A DNA stretch of 39,560 nucleotides from an uncultured Eubacterium sp. (GTDB lineage Bacteria > Bacillota > Clostridia > Lachnospirales > Lachnospiraceae), in the NCBI GenBank assembly GCA_910579145.1, contig CAJTTQ010000021.1, positions 1 through 39,560 on the forward strand. Reading direction: 5' to 3'. The notes beneath the pieces are model-generated. The model was not told where the DNA came from. It did not search any database and saw only the letters and a list, made by a program, of their open reading frames with translations. The translations under genes were made by a program, and so were the position numbers. Below, piece after piece: positions 24,399-31,599 of this stretch (its first letter is position 1; each line of letters begins with the position of its first letter).

Positions 24399-25316
24399 AT
24401 GCCGATCAATATACCGGATTCACTGCCGGCTGTGGAAATACTGCAAAATGAGAATATATTTGTTATGACGGAAGAACGGGCGGAACATCAGGATATCCGG
24501 CCTCTCCGTGTACTGATCCTGAACCTGATGCCGACGAAGGTGGTGACGGAGACACAGCTTTTGCGAAAGCTCTCCAACACACCGATCCAGATTCAGGTCG
24601 AGCTGCTTAAAACGGCCAGTTATATACCGCAGCACGCCGATCCGACGCATCTGGATACGTTTTATACCACATTTGATGAAATCAAGGATCAGAAATATGA
24701 CGGCATGATCATCACCGGGGCGCCGCTCGATTATATCGCATTTGAGGATGTCACTTACTGGGAAGAGGCGTGCCGGATCATGGACTGGTGTAAAACAAAC
24801 GTGTTTTCAACGATGCACCTGTGCTGGGGAGCGTTTGCCGGCCTGCATTACTATTACGGGATTCCGAAAATCGATCTGGAAGAAAAGCTGTCGGGAGTGT
24901 TTGAACACCGTATTGTGAAAAATCATGTTCCGCTGTTCCGCGGATTGGATGATATTTTTTACGCGCCGCAGTCGAGAGCTACGAGTATGCGGGAAGAGGA
25001 TATCCGGGCCGTTGACGAGCTGGAGATCATGGCCGTCTCGGATGTGGCTGGTGTGACGATCGTAAAAACAAAGGATGACAGGCACTTTTTCATGACCTGC
25101 CACCCCGAATATGACGCGGATACACTGGCGAAGGAATATTACCGGGATGTGGAAAAAGGGTTGAATCCCAAGCTGCCCTGCAATTATTTCCCAGATGATG
25201 ACCCGGAGAAAATGCCGGTTGTCACCTGGCGCTCCACGGGACAGATCATTTTTTCCAACTGGCTCAATCATTATGTGTATCAAAACACGCCATATGATAT
25301 GAAGGATTTTGGATAG
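24399..25316 (+). CDS. metA: MetA, homoserine O-acyltransferase
   Basis: MetA transfers an acyl group to homoserine, the first committed step to methionine. The 305-residue protein has VLILNLMPTKVVTETQLLRKLSNTPIQIQVELL, the nucleophile C142 in HLCWGAFAG, and the catalytic His/Glu in TCHPEYDADTLAKEYYRD. Residue 111, which separates succinyl-CoA users (Gly in E. coli) from acetyl-CoA users (Glu in Bacillus cereus), is Asp here (TGAPLDYI). An acidic residue favours the acetyl-CoA type, which is inference. The start has GGAGTGGATG-type purines upstream. Its stop lies two bases from the stop of the convergent sirtuin gene. Confidence 0.94.
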   Translation: MPINIPDSLPAVEILQNENIFVMTEERAEHQDIRPLRVLILNLMPTKVVTETQLLRKLSNTPIQIQVELLKTASYIPQHADPTHLDTFYTTFDEIKDQKYDGMIITGAPLDYIAFEDVTYWEEACRIMDWCKTNVFSTMHLCWGAFAGLHYYYGIPKIDLEEKLSGVFEHRIVKNHVPLFRGLDDIFYAPQSRATSMREEDIRAVDELEIMAVSDVAGVTIVKTKDDRHFFMTCHPEYDADTLAKEYYRDVEKGLNPKLPCNYFPDDDPEKMPVVTWRSTGQIIFSNWLNHYVYQNTPYDMKDFG

Positions 25317-25318
25317 TG

Positions 25319-26035
25319 CTATGCCCACGGCCGCAGCGTTTTGCCGATGGAATCGTTGATTTCCAGGTTTGCATGTGCGTTGCGGCTCGTTTTGCTTTTG
25401 TTGATGAGTACGAGTTTATCGCCTTGGTAGTAGTCAATGAGTCCAGCGGCTGGATACACGGCGAGAGACGTTCCGCCGATGATTAGAACGTCGGCATTTT
25501 TTATGTAGGAGATTGATTTTTCCAGTACATAGGAGTCAAGTCCTTCTTCGTACAGGACGACGTCTGGTTTGATCGTTCCGCCGCAGCTGCATACGGGTAC
25601 GCCTTTTTGGGATGTGATCTCATCCAGCGGATAAAATGTCCGGCAGTCCATACAGTAGTTCCGGTGTACGGAACCGTGTAGTTCCAATACTTCTTTGCTT
25701 CCGGCCTTCTGGTGCAGGCCGTCGATGTTCTGCGTGATCACGGCTTTCAATTTACCCTGTTTTTCTAAATTTGCGAGGGCGATATGGGCATCGTTTGGTT
25801 TCGCATCTTCGATGATCATTTTATTGCGGTAAAAACGGTAAAATTCTTCGGTGTTCTGGATGAAGAAGCTGTGGCTCAGTATCGTTTCGGGGGGATAGTC
25901 GTACTGCTGGTTATAGAGTCCGTCCACGCTTCGAAAGTCCGGGATGTTACTTTCCGTGGAAACACCGGCGCCGCCGAAAAAGACGATGTTGTTGCTCTGT
26001 TCGATCCATTCATGTAATTGTTCACTTTGTGTCAT
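25319..26035 (-). CDS. cobB: SIR2-family NAD-dependent protein deacylase
   Basis: Sirtuins remove acyl groups from lysines with NAD. The 238-residue protein has GAGVSTESNIPDFRS (NAD loop), TQNIDGLHQKAGS with the catalytic region ELHGSVHRN, a four-cysteine zinc site (CMDC and CSCGG), and IIGGTSLAVYPAAGL. An open frame extends upstream to 26152, but the ATG at 26035 follows an AAAGGAGCA ribosome site and gives MTQSEQLHEW, a family-like start. A TACAAT at 26085-26090 (minus) may be its -10 box, with only a weak -35. It is a single-gene unit facing metA. Confidence 0.93.
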   Translation of the reverse strand: MTQSEQLHEWIEQSNNIVFFGGAGVSTESNIPDFRSVDGLYNQQYDYPPETILSHSFFIQNTEEFYRFYRNKMIIEDAKPNDAHIALANLEKQGKLKAVITQNIDGLHQKAGSKEVLELHGSVHRNYCMDCRTFYPLDEITSQKGVPVCSCGGTIKPDVVLYEEGLDSYVLEKSISYIKNADVLIIGGTSLAVYPAAGLIDYYQGDKLVLINKSKTSRNAHANLEINDSIGKTLRPWA

Positions 26036-26204
26036 TTGATCTGCTCCTTTCTTTTCATTTAAAAGATTCAAACTCCATGTGTTAATTGTAACATAAAAAG
26101 GTGGAAGGAGTAAAAAAATATTAATGCTCATTCCAAGAAAATAATCCTGCACAACCGTATTTTTTTATCATATATTATGGAAAAAGATCAGAAAGAGGCA
26201 AAAA

Positions 26205-27233
26205 ATGAAAAGAGAACTAAACGCACGTTCCCTGAAAAAAATAGCTGCCATGCTGCTTGTCCTTTCGCTGACGTTGATACAGTTGTCCGGCTGCGGGAAA
26301 TCTGACTCGGAGAAGGAATTGGTCCACGTAACGTTGAACGAGGTGGCACATTCGATTTTTTATGCGCCGCAGTACGTAGCGATCGAGAATGGATATTTTG
26401 AGGAAGAGGGGATCCAGATCGATCTCGTCAATGGCGCCGGTGCGGATAACGTTATGACAGCTGTGTTGTCCGGGGAAGCGGACATCGGCTTTATGGGATC
26501 GGAAGCTTCGATTTATGTTTACAATGAGGGATCGGGGGAGAAGATCGTAAACTTCGCACAGCTGACACAGCGGGCAGGTAACTTTTTGGTAGCAAGAGAG
26601 AAAGAAGAAGATTTTACGTGGGAGAACCTAAAAGGAAAAACCGTTTTGGCGGGCAGGAAGGGCGGCATGCCGCAGATGGTGTTTGAATACATACTAAAGA
26701 AGAATCATATAGATCCGGGGAAAGATCTGACGATGGTACAAAACATTGATTTTGGACTGACGGCAGAAGCATTCGCATCCGGACAGGGAGACTATTCGGT
26801 GGAGTTTGAGCCGTTTGCCGCTTCACTGGAAAAAGAGGGGAAAGGCGCCGTCGTCGCGTCGCTCGGTGTGGATAGCGGAAATGTGCCGTATACCGCCTAT
26901 TCTGCCAAAGAAAGCTATATCGCGGAGCATGGGGAGATCATCCAGAAGTTTACGAACGCGCTGCAAAAAGGAATGGATTACGTGGGCAGCCACAGTCCGG
27001 CGGAAATCGCGAAAGTCATACAGCCGCAGTTTGCGGAGACAGATCTGGATGTTTTGACGACGATTGTACAACGCTATCATGAACAGGGCACATGGAACAA
27101 GGATCTTGTGTTTGAAGAGGAGAGCTTCAAGCTGCTGCAGGATGTTTTGGAATCCGGTGGGGAGCTGACGAAGAGAGTGCCATACGATGAACTGGTAAAT
27201 ACGGAATTCGCAAAGAACGCGTGTGAGAAGTAA
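26205..27233 (+). CDS. solitary ABC-transporter substrate-binding lipoprotein (NMT1/SsuA-like)
   Basis: The 342-residue precursor has a signal peptide with lipobox LSGC (C30) and then a periplasmic-binding-type fold of the NMT1/THI5/SsuA/TauA group: VHVTLNEVAHSIFYAPQYVAIENGYFEEEGIQIDLV, NVMTAVLSGEADIGFMGSE, LKGKTVLAGRKGGMPQMVFEYIL, ASGQGDYSVEFEPFAASLE. This group binds pyrimidine thiamin precursors, sulfonates, nitrate or similar small anions. No permease or ATPase gene adjoins it, so partners must be elsewhere. Proximity to the thi operon makes a thiamin-precursor ligand possible, but no thiamin riboswitch precedes it. AAAGAGGC lies before the ATG. Confidence 0.85.
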   Translation: MKRELNARSLKKIAAMLLVLSLTLIQLSGCGKSDSEKELVHVTLNEVAHSIFYAPQYVAIENGYFEEEGIQIDLVNGAGADNVMTAVLSGEADIGFMGSEASIYVYNEGSGEKIVNFAQLTQRAGNFLVAREKEEDFTWENLKGKTVLAGRKGGMPQMVFEYILKKNHIDPGKDLTMVQNIDFGLTAEAFASGQGDYSVEFEPFAASLEKEGKGAVVASLGVDSGNVPYTAYSAKESYIAEHGEIIQKFTNALQKGMDYVGSHSPAEIAKVIQPQFAETDLDVLTTIVQRYHEQGTWNKDLVFEEESFKLLQDVLESGGELTKRVPYDELVNTEFAKNACEK

Positions 27234-27291
27234 GCCGCGTCCCTTTGGGGTGTTCCCAATGGGTGGGCAGTCTTTAGGGAAAGAAACACTA

Positions 27292-27319
27292 TAAACTATT
27301 TACAGATGTAATCCGATAT
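27292..27319 (+). promoter_or_regulatory. sigma-28 (SigD/FliA)-like promoter
   Basis: TAAA at 27292-27295, a 16-base spacer and TCCGATAT at 27312-27319, against the SigD consensus TAAA-N14-16-GCCGATAT (only the first base of the -10 differs). It lies about 65 bases before the gene at 27385. A sigma-A alternative here (TTTACA 27299-27304 with TATGTT 27321-27326, 16-base spacer) is weaker. Confidence 0.6.
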
Positions 27320-27342
27320 ATATGTTGTAGAATGTTGTTTCC

Positions 27343-27364
27343 GGGTAAATGGACTTACCCTTTT
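27343..27364 (+). terminator. short leader hairpin with T run
   Basis: GGGTAA (27343-27348) pairs with TTACCC (27355-27360) around ATGGAC and is followed by TTTT. It lies in the 5' leader of the gene at 27385, just upstream of its ribosome site region. It could be a weak attenuator or simply a leader structure. Confidence 0.4.
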
Positions 27365-27384
27365 GAAAGCAAGGATGTGATAAC

Positions 27385-28017
27385 ATGAATATAACAAATT
27401 CTGCGGCATATCGGAATCATTCGGTTCGGAATAGAACAAACCGCAGCGATACTGCCCGGCAGAAAACTGTTCGGAATGGTGAGACTCGGACGCAAGAAGC
27501 TAGAAAGCAGGTGGGCCAGGGGGATGTGGCCTGGTATGACGTTACACGCAATGGCATCCGGGATGCCGAACACGGACAAAAACAGCAGGACGCGGATGCG
27601 AAAAAAGTGGAATGTCCGGTGTCGGTTGAATTATCAGAAAAGGGCCGCCAGTTAGCGAAACTTGCAAACGCATTTAAGACTACGAAGCGTATGTCAAATA
27701 CGGGGAAGAAGAAAAAGAAGAGACCGACAGGCGATCTTTCCCGTGCTCTGGCGATAGCCAGACGGATCATGAAGGGAGATAAAGTGCCGCCCAAAGATGA
27801 AAGTTTTCTGTTTCGTTACAACAGCGATCTGTACCTGAAGGCAAAGATGATGGCGGCGATCCAGGCAAATCCGAAAAAGCATAAAAGTCTGCTGGATGAG
27901 CTGGAGGAAGAGAGGGAAGGTGGGAATACAGATTCCGTCAGTGTTCCATCCGCACCCGAGCCGGAGCCGCCGGAAGCGTCTCCGGATTCGGAAGACGGAA
28001 GTGAGTCATCTTCCTGA
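27385..28017 (+). CDS. hypothetical protein, possible motility-regulon member
   Basis: The 210-residue protein has no recognised domain. It is polar throughout with no signal peptide or membrane helix. Residues 1-75 are Arg/Gln/Asn rich; about 76-96 holds PVSVELSEKGRQLAKLANAF; a basic patch KKKKKRP follows at about 107-113. The best ordered part is a predicted helical segment at about 114-170 (LSRALAIARRIMKGDKVPPKDESFLFRYNSDLYLKAKMMAAIQ). The last 35 residues are Pro, Glu and Ser rich and probably disordered. The sigma-28-like promoter suggests control with flagellar or chemotaxis genes. The ribosome site is weak (AAGGATGTG). Similar uncharacterised proteins seem common in Lachnospiraceae, from memory and not verified. 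Confidence 0.75.
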   Translation: MNITNSAAYRNHSVRNRTNRSDTARQKTVRNGETRTQEARKQVGQGDVAWYDVTRNGIRDAEHGQKQQDADAKKVECPVSVELSEKGRQLAKLANAFKTTKRMSNTGKKKKKRPTGDLSRALAIARRIMKGDKVPPKDESFLFRYNSDLYLKAKMMAAIQANPKKHKSLLDELEEEREGGNTDSVSVPSAPEPEPPEASPDSEDGSESSS

Positions 28018-28046
28018 TCATAGGAGAGATGACAGGGATTCCTTGT

Positions 28047-29816
28047 CTAATGAATGGAAGGAATGTGGAGCGTGTGGTTTACCGCTCCACTTTTTTTTGT
28101 GCCCTTCTGACAGCCGTAAAAGGAAACGCGGTATGTACCGCTTTTCAGCGTGATCGTCTTTTTCACCGCGGAGGTTTGGAAAACCCGGCTCCATTTTTTT
28201 TTCTTCGAAGTTTTTTTATTTTGTTTCGAGATTTTTATTCGGGTATAAGCCGTGTGCGCTCCTTTTTTCCATGTGTAGGTGACACGGTAAGACCGGCCTT
28301 TGGCTTTTTTGATCTTCCATTTCACGTTCTGGGGTTTTCCCGGTTTTTTTGTTTTTTTCGAGACTTTTCCCCCCGCTAGATGTCCCTGTCCCGGCTGGGT
28401 TTCCGTTTTCGGTATCACGGGGTCGGACGGAGGAATGGCTGTCGGCGCGGCATCCGGGGAAACCGACGGCGCGGGAGACGGTTCACCGGGAGTCTGGCGG
28501 TATCCATCCTGAATGGCAAAAAGAGTGCCGGAATCATTGGAGTAATACAAGGTTCCGTCAGAATCGGCAGCGATACTCGACAGGCAGAATTGTTTACCCT
28601 CCTGCGGTGCAAAAAGCATTTCGATCTCGGCTGACTGTGCTGTCATATCATCCCTGATGTAATAAATGCCGCCGGGAAGCGCATTTTGCGTGAAGTAAAC
28701 GTATAAAGGGCCGTTGCCGGTGTCGTCGTCGGTGTCGCCGTTGTAACCGGTGCAGACGAGCGGCGACGATTTAATATCGCGGCAGTCAGGGGAGGAGGCG
28801 GTATAGATCTGGTTCATCGTTACGGCGTCGATCACATCGATCTGTCCCTGGATTCCGCTATAGCTGCACACATAGATCCTGCCGTTAACAATGGTCGGCG
28901 TGCTTGTGCAGTTACTGTCTGGTGTGCGGGATGGAAAAAGGGAGACTGCCGTTACGGATTCAAATGTACCGTGTGAAGTCATCTTGATCCGATATAAATA
29001 CCCGTTTGTGGAGGTCGTGTAATAGGCGTCTGTTTCGGTATCGTATGTGATGCCGGCACGGATCTTTCCTGGTCCAGCAGAGGGATCATCTGTCTGCGAT
29101 GTGCCGTCAGAGAGGTCATAGGTGTCGAAAATGGTATCCTCTTTGGCACTGTGTGAGACCAGTATCCCGTTATCTCCGCCAAAAAGGATGAAGTTTGCCG
29201 CACTGTCTGATACGGCGCCGCTCCAATAATATCCGCAAGTTTCTTTTGTATCGGTATACGTCCACTGGGTACGTCCATTTTCTGCGGACAGGCAGTAAAA
29301 AATGCCCTCCGTACCTGACGCGTTTGTTGTTCCGGCATAGATCAAGCCGTCTTTTTCATAAACGGTCGTCAGGGACTGCAGCCCGAATGCTTCGCTCGTC
29401 CAAAGAGTTGTCATCGTAGAAATATCGACACACTGCATCCTTCCGCCGCTTAACGGGATAAAGAGCCGATTTCCATGCAGACACATGCGGCAGACGGAAT
29501 TCATCGGTGCTGCCAGCGTAAGAAAGGAGTGGATGGCTCCGTTTTTGTCTAACTGGTAGAGCGTATCTTTGCATGTGACATAGAGGCCGGTATCGGTGAT
29601 GACCGGATCGGAGTTGTAAGCGGTGGTTCCATTTTCCGCAAATCGGATCTGCCATTTTATTCCGGCGGTATCGGAAGATATCGGTGTTTTAGCTTCAATT
29701 GTATTCGCATGGCCTTGTCCGTGCTCATTGCGGAAGGAAGACCATGCTTGTAGTGTCTGAAACGGCAGCAAGATGACGATTGCTGCCGTTATCAGAAGGG
29801 AAATGATTTTTTTCAT
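28047..29816 (-). CDS. secreted PQQ-type beta-propeller protein under cobalamin riboswitch
   Basis: The 589-residue precursor has a signal peptide (MKKIISLLITAAIVILLPFQTLQA, about 1-24). Residues about 30-440 show repeated propeller blades of the PQQ/quinoprotein type: DPVITDTGLYVTCKDTLYQLDKNG, LIYAGTTNASGTEGIFYCLSAENGRTQWTY, TPTIVNGRIYVCSYSGIQGQIDVID, GTLYYSNDSGTLFAIQDGY. A Pro/Ser linker follows (about 445-485), then a very basic Fn3-like domain of about 100 residues (VKWKIKKAKGRSYRVTYTWKKG). No lipobox, LPxTG or membrane helix is present, so wall attachment may be electrostatic. It is the second gene of a two-gene operon, overlapping the DUF4430 gene by ATGA. A cofactor enzyme role is not supported; a ligand-binding propeller is more likely, given the riboswitch. 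Confidence 0.85.
   Translation of the reverse strand: MKKIISLLITAAIVILLPFQTLQAWSSFRNEHGQGHANTIEAKTPISSDTAGIKWQIRFAENGTTAYNSDPVITDTGLYVTCKDTLYQLDKNGAIHSFLTLAAPMNSVCRMCLHGNRLFIPLSGGRMQCVDISTMTTLWTSEAFGLQSLTTVYEKDGLIYAGTTNASGTEGIFYCLSAENGRTQWTYTDTKETCGYYWSGAVSDSAANFILFGGDNGILVSHSAKEDTIFDTYDLSDGTSQTDDPSAGPGKIRAGITYDTETDAYYTTSTNGYLYRIKMTSHGTFESVTAVSLFPSRTPDSNCTSTPTIVNGRIYVCSYSGIQGQIDVIDAVTMNQIYTASSPDCRDIKSSPLVCTGYNGDTDDDTGNGPLYVYFTQNALPGGIYYIRDDMTAQSAEIEMLFAPQEGKQFCLSSIAADSDGTLYYSNDSGTLFAIQDGYRQTPGEPSPAPSVSPDAAPTAIPPSDPVIPKTETQPGQGHLAGGKVSKKTKKPGKPQNVKWKIKKAKGRSYRVTYTWKKGAHTAYTRIKISKQNKKTSKKKKWSRVFQTSAVKKTITLKSGTYRVSFYGCQKGTKKSGAVNHTLHIPSIH
28065..28098 (+). terminator. intrinsic terminator inside the end of the convergent gene
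   Basis: GTGGAGCG (28065-28072) pairs perfectly with CGCTCCAC (28083-28090), loop of ten, followed by eight T (28091-28098). It ends the plus-strand transcript of the gene at 27385 yet lies within the last codons of the minus-strand beta-propeller gene, so the two 3' ends overlap. Confidence 0.88.
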
Positions 29817-31036
29817 CGCACATTCACCCGGATGATCCTGCTATATTTACTGTACACCGTTTTGTTATTCTGTTTCGCAAAACTGCGGATTTTGATATAG
29901 TAGATCCCTTTTTTCCATTTTTTTGTTATGTTCGTTTTCTTTGTTTTTGCTATTGATCGGAACGATTTTTTGTTTTTCTTTGATACAAAACATTCATATC
30001 CAGAGGCACCCGAACCCTTTTTCCAGCTGATCTTCACCTTTTTTGACGAAGCTTTTGCTTTCTTTGCGACAGATGCGGTAAGCTTTTTGGGAATCCCCGG
30101 TTTTTTTACGGTTTTGTCTGACGGTACATCTGCAGCGGGAGACGGCGTCTGACTCGGTGCTTGCGTCGGCGCCGTCGTCTGGCCTGGTGTCAAGGTCGGT
30201 GGCTCGGTCGGAGAAATGCCTCCTTCGGTGACTACGACTGTGGCTGACGCATGAGAATTTTCGGGTATGCCGTTTGTCAACTTACTGCTGGTGATCGTGT
30301 AAGTTCCCGTCTGGTCAAACGATAATTGCGCGCTGCCACTGGTGTCCGTGTTCACTTTTTTGATGAGATCCGCTTGTTTGAAAATGGATAGTTCTTCGCT
30401 GGCAGCGGGACTGGGATTTCCGCCAAATCCGTCATCAACCGAATATGTGAGGGAAATTGGTGTATTGACAGCGGTATGATATGTCTGTTTATCAAAATAG
30501 CTGTATTTTGTATAAGCGCCCCAGTCGCCGGCATTCGGATCGTAGCATGCCTGGCGGAAGAAGACGATGCAGTCACCGTCCTTTACTGGGCATGTATCGG
30601 AAGTATACCCATAGCCGGTCTGCTCATCTGCCGGGGAAATATTGTTTACGCGGAATGACCAGTATGGAAAATAGTCACATGTTTTCTGGCCCTTGATATA
30701 AAGCGGACTGCCATACGAAAAGGTAAGGTCAGACGCTGGTGAGTCCGATGTATCGGTTATGTATTTTCCGAGGACATTAGCTGCGGTGAAGTCCTCGGAT
30801 GTAAGAACGGGGATTTCAACGCTGCCGCTCTCGACGACAAAAGTGCTGTTGATCGTTTTTACATCGTCTTTTGTGAGCGTAACCTGTTCAGAAATCAGTG
30901 TGGAATCGACATCCTCCACTTTGAGTGTTACGGTTACGGTGTCTGCTGTGTTTTGCGCGTCCGCGTTTATTCCGAGCGTCGAAATACATAATATGGCTGC
31001 GAGAAAAAACGCAAACAGTTTGTTTGTTGTTCTCAT
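29813..31036 (-). CDS. secreted DUF4430 (transcobalamin C-domain-like) protein
   Basis: The 407-residue precursor starts MRTTNKLFAFFLAAILCISTLGINADA, a signal peptide. Residues about 30-175 resemble DUF4430: a VTVTLKVEDVD strand, TAANVLGKYI, then YWSFRVNN and GYGYTSDTCPVKDGDCIVFFRQ, which is the usual WxxxVN...GxxxxxVKDGDxIxFxY ending. DUF4430 resembles the C-terminal domain of animal transcobalamin and intrinsic factor. A second region (about 195-275) looks Ig-like. A Pro/Thr linker and a basic Fn3-like domain (about 320-407, KKVKISWKKGSGASGYECFVSKK) follow. The frame opens at ATG 31048, but only the ATG at 31036 has a ribosome site (GAGGA). A cobalamin riboswitch lies upstream, so expression should fall when B12 is plentiful. 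Confidence 0.85.
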   Translation of the reverse strand: MRTTNKLFAFFLAAILCISTLGINADAQNTADTVTVTLKVEDVDSTLISEQVTLTKDDVKTINSTFVVESGSVEIPVLTSEDFTAANVLGKYITDTSDSPASDLTFSYGSPLYIKGQKTCDYFPYWSFRVNNISPADEQTGYGYTSDTCPVKDGDCIVFFRQACYDPNAGDWGAYTKYSYFDKQTYHTAVNTPISLTYSVDDGFGGNPSPAASEELSIFKQADLIKKVNTDTSGSAQLSFDQTGTYTITSSKLTNGIPENSHASATVVVTEGGISPTEPPTLTPGQTTAPTQAPSQTPSPAADVPSDKTVKKPGIPKKLTASVAKKAKASSKKVKISWKKGSGASGYECFVSKKNKKSFRSIAKTKKTNITKKWKKGIYYIKIRSFAKQNNKTVYSKYSRIIRVNVR

Positions 31037-31096
31037 TTTTTTCCTCATTTCTGCCCATTGTTTGGACTTTTTTTGTAGTTGTGAAATGTAATATGA

Positions 31097-31125
31097 GTAA
31101 GAAATAAGAAATCTCTGTAGAGACT
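31097..31125 (-). terminator. candidate expression platform of the cobalamin riboswitch
   Basis: On the minus strand AGTCTC pairs with GAGATT around TACA (31110-31125) and is followed by a T-rich stretch to about 31097. The stem has only six pairs with one G-U, so termination control is uncertain; control of translation initiation is an alternative. Confidence 0.35.
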
Positions 31126-31184
31126 GTTATGACATAAGTGTGTTGCCAAAACATTCCTTCTCCCTCCGAAAAGGCATATTTCAA

Positions 31185-31400
31185 GACTGTAAAGGCAGGT
31201 CTTCCGACTTATGGATCATCTGTGGAAAGCGCCTTCCCGGATCGAACTGATCCAGTGGCTGGCCTGCCGGCCATGCGGTCCACATACTCAAATACGGCAG
31301 CGGGGGCTGTGCCGGACTCAAACCGGCTTCCCTTTATAGGAATGACGTTTCTTCCCAGAAGAGGTTCCTCCTCCTTTGGGGATGATCGGTCTTCCTTGTT
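31185..31400 (-). promoter_or_regulatory. cobalamin riboswitch
   Basis: Read on the minus strand, the region holds the conserved cobalamin aptamer elements in order: AAAGGGAAGCCGG then GTCCGGCACAGCCCCCGC (31335 down to about 31300), GCCAGCCACTGG (about 31263-31252), CCGGGAAGGCG, and the 3' element AAGTCGGAAGACCTGCC (31210-31194). The element order, the CAGCCCCCGC core and the GCCACTG B12-box match the class well. The exact 5' border is uncertain. It lies between a good minus-strand promoter and the DUF4430/beta-propeller operon. Adenosylcobalamin or related corrinoids are expected to repress expression. Confidence 0.93.
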
Positions 31401-31431
31401 CTGTATACCAAAAGCATGCGTTTGTATACAG
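31401..31431. repeat. inverted repeat between promoter and cobalamin aptamer
   Basis: CTGTATAC (31401-31408) and GTATACAG (31424-31431) are perfect arms, extended inward by CAAA/TTTG with one bulged C. The loop contains the palindrome GCATGC. It could be a 5' leader hairpin or a protein-binding operator just downstream of the minus-strand start site. Confidence 0.55.
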
Positions 31432-31468
31432 AAACCAAAACAGCTACTTATATTATATTCAATTTTTT

Positions 31469-31497
31469 ATTATACCAGCGGCTTTTATAAAAGGCAA
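31469..31497 (-). promoter_or_regulatory. sigma-A promoter for riboswitch-controlled operon
   Basis: On the minus strand, TTGCCT (31497-31492), a 17-base spacer and TATAAT (31474-31469, perfect -10). Transcription should start near 31462 and run through the inverted repeat and the cobalamin aptamer. Confidence 0.8.
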
Positions 31498-31533
31498 GTA
31501 AAAAATCATGTGACTAATTTCTGCAGGAATGCG

Positions 31534-31562
31534 TGGACTTTATCTTCTGGTTATGTTATACT
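31534..31562 (+). promoter_or_regulatory. extended -10 promoter for DUF4430-ECF operon
   Basis: TGGACT (31534-31539), a 17-base spacer and TATACT (31557-31562), with TG at 31554-31555 forming an extended -10. The leader to the ATG at 31600 is about 30 bases, so no riboswitch controls the plus-strand operon from this promoter. Confidence 0.7.
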
Positions 31563-31599
31563 GTTTTACAAACAAAAGGAAAGAGAAAAAGGTACTGAT

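Noticed and set aside
27234..27290. Terminator after the solitary binding lipoprotein
   Set aside because: G and C runs could pair (GGGG with CCCA), but the stem is poor and no T run follows.
31138..31599. In-frame upstream extension of the plus-strand DUF4430 gene
   Set aside because: It reads through the cobalamin aptamer and both promoters, has no export-type sequence at its start, and the ATG at 31600 has its own ribosome site and promoter.
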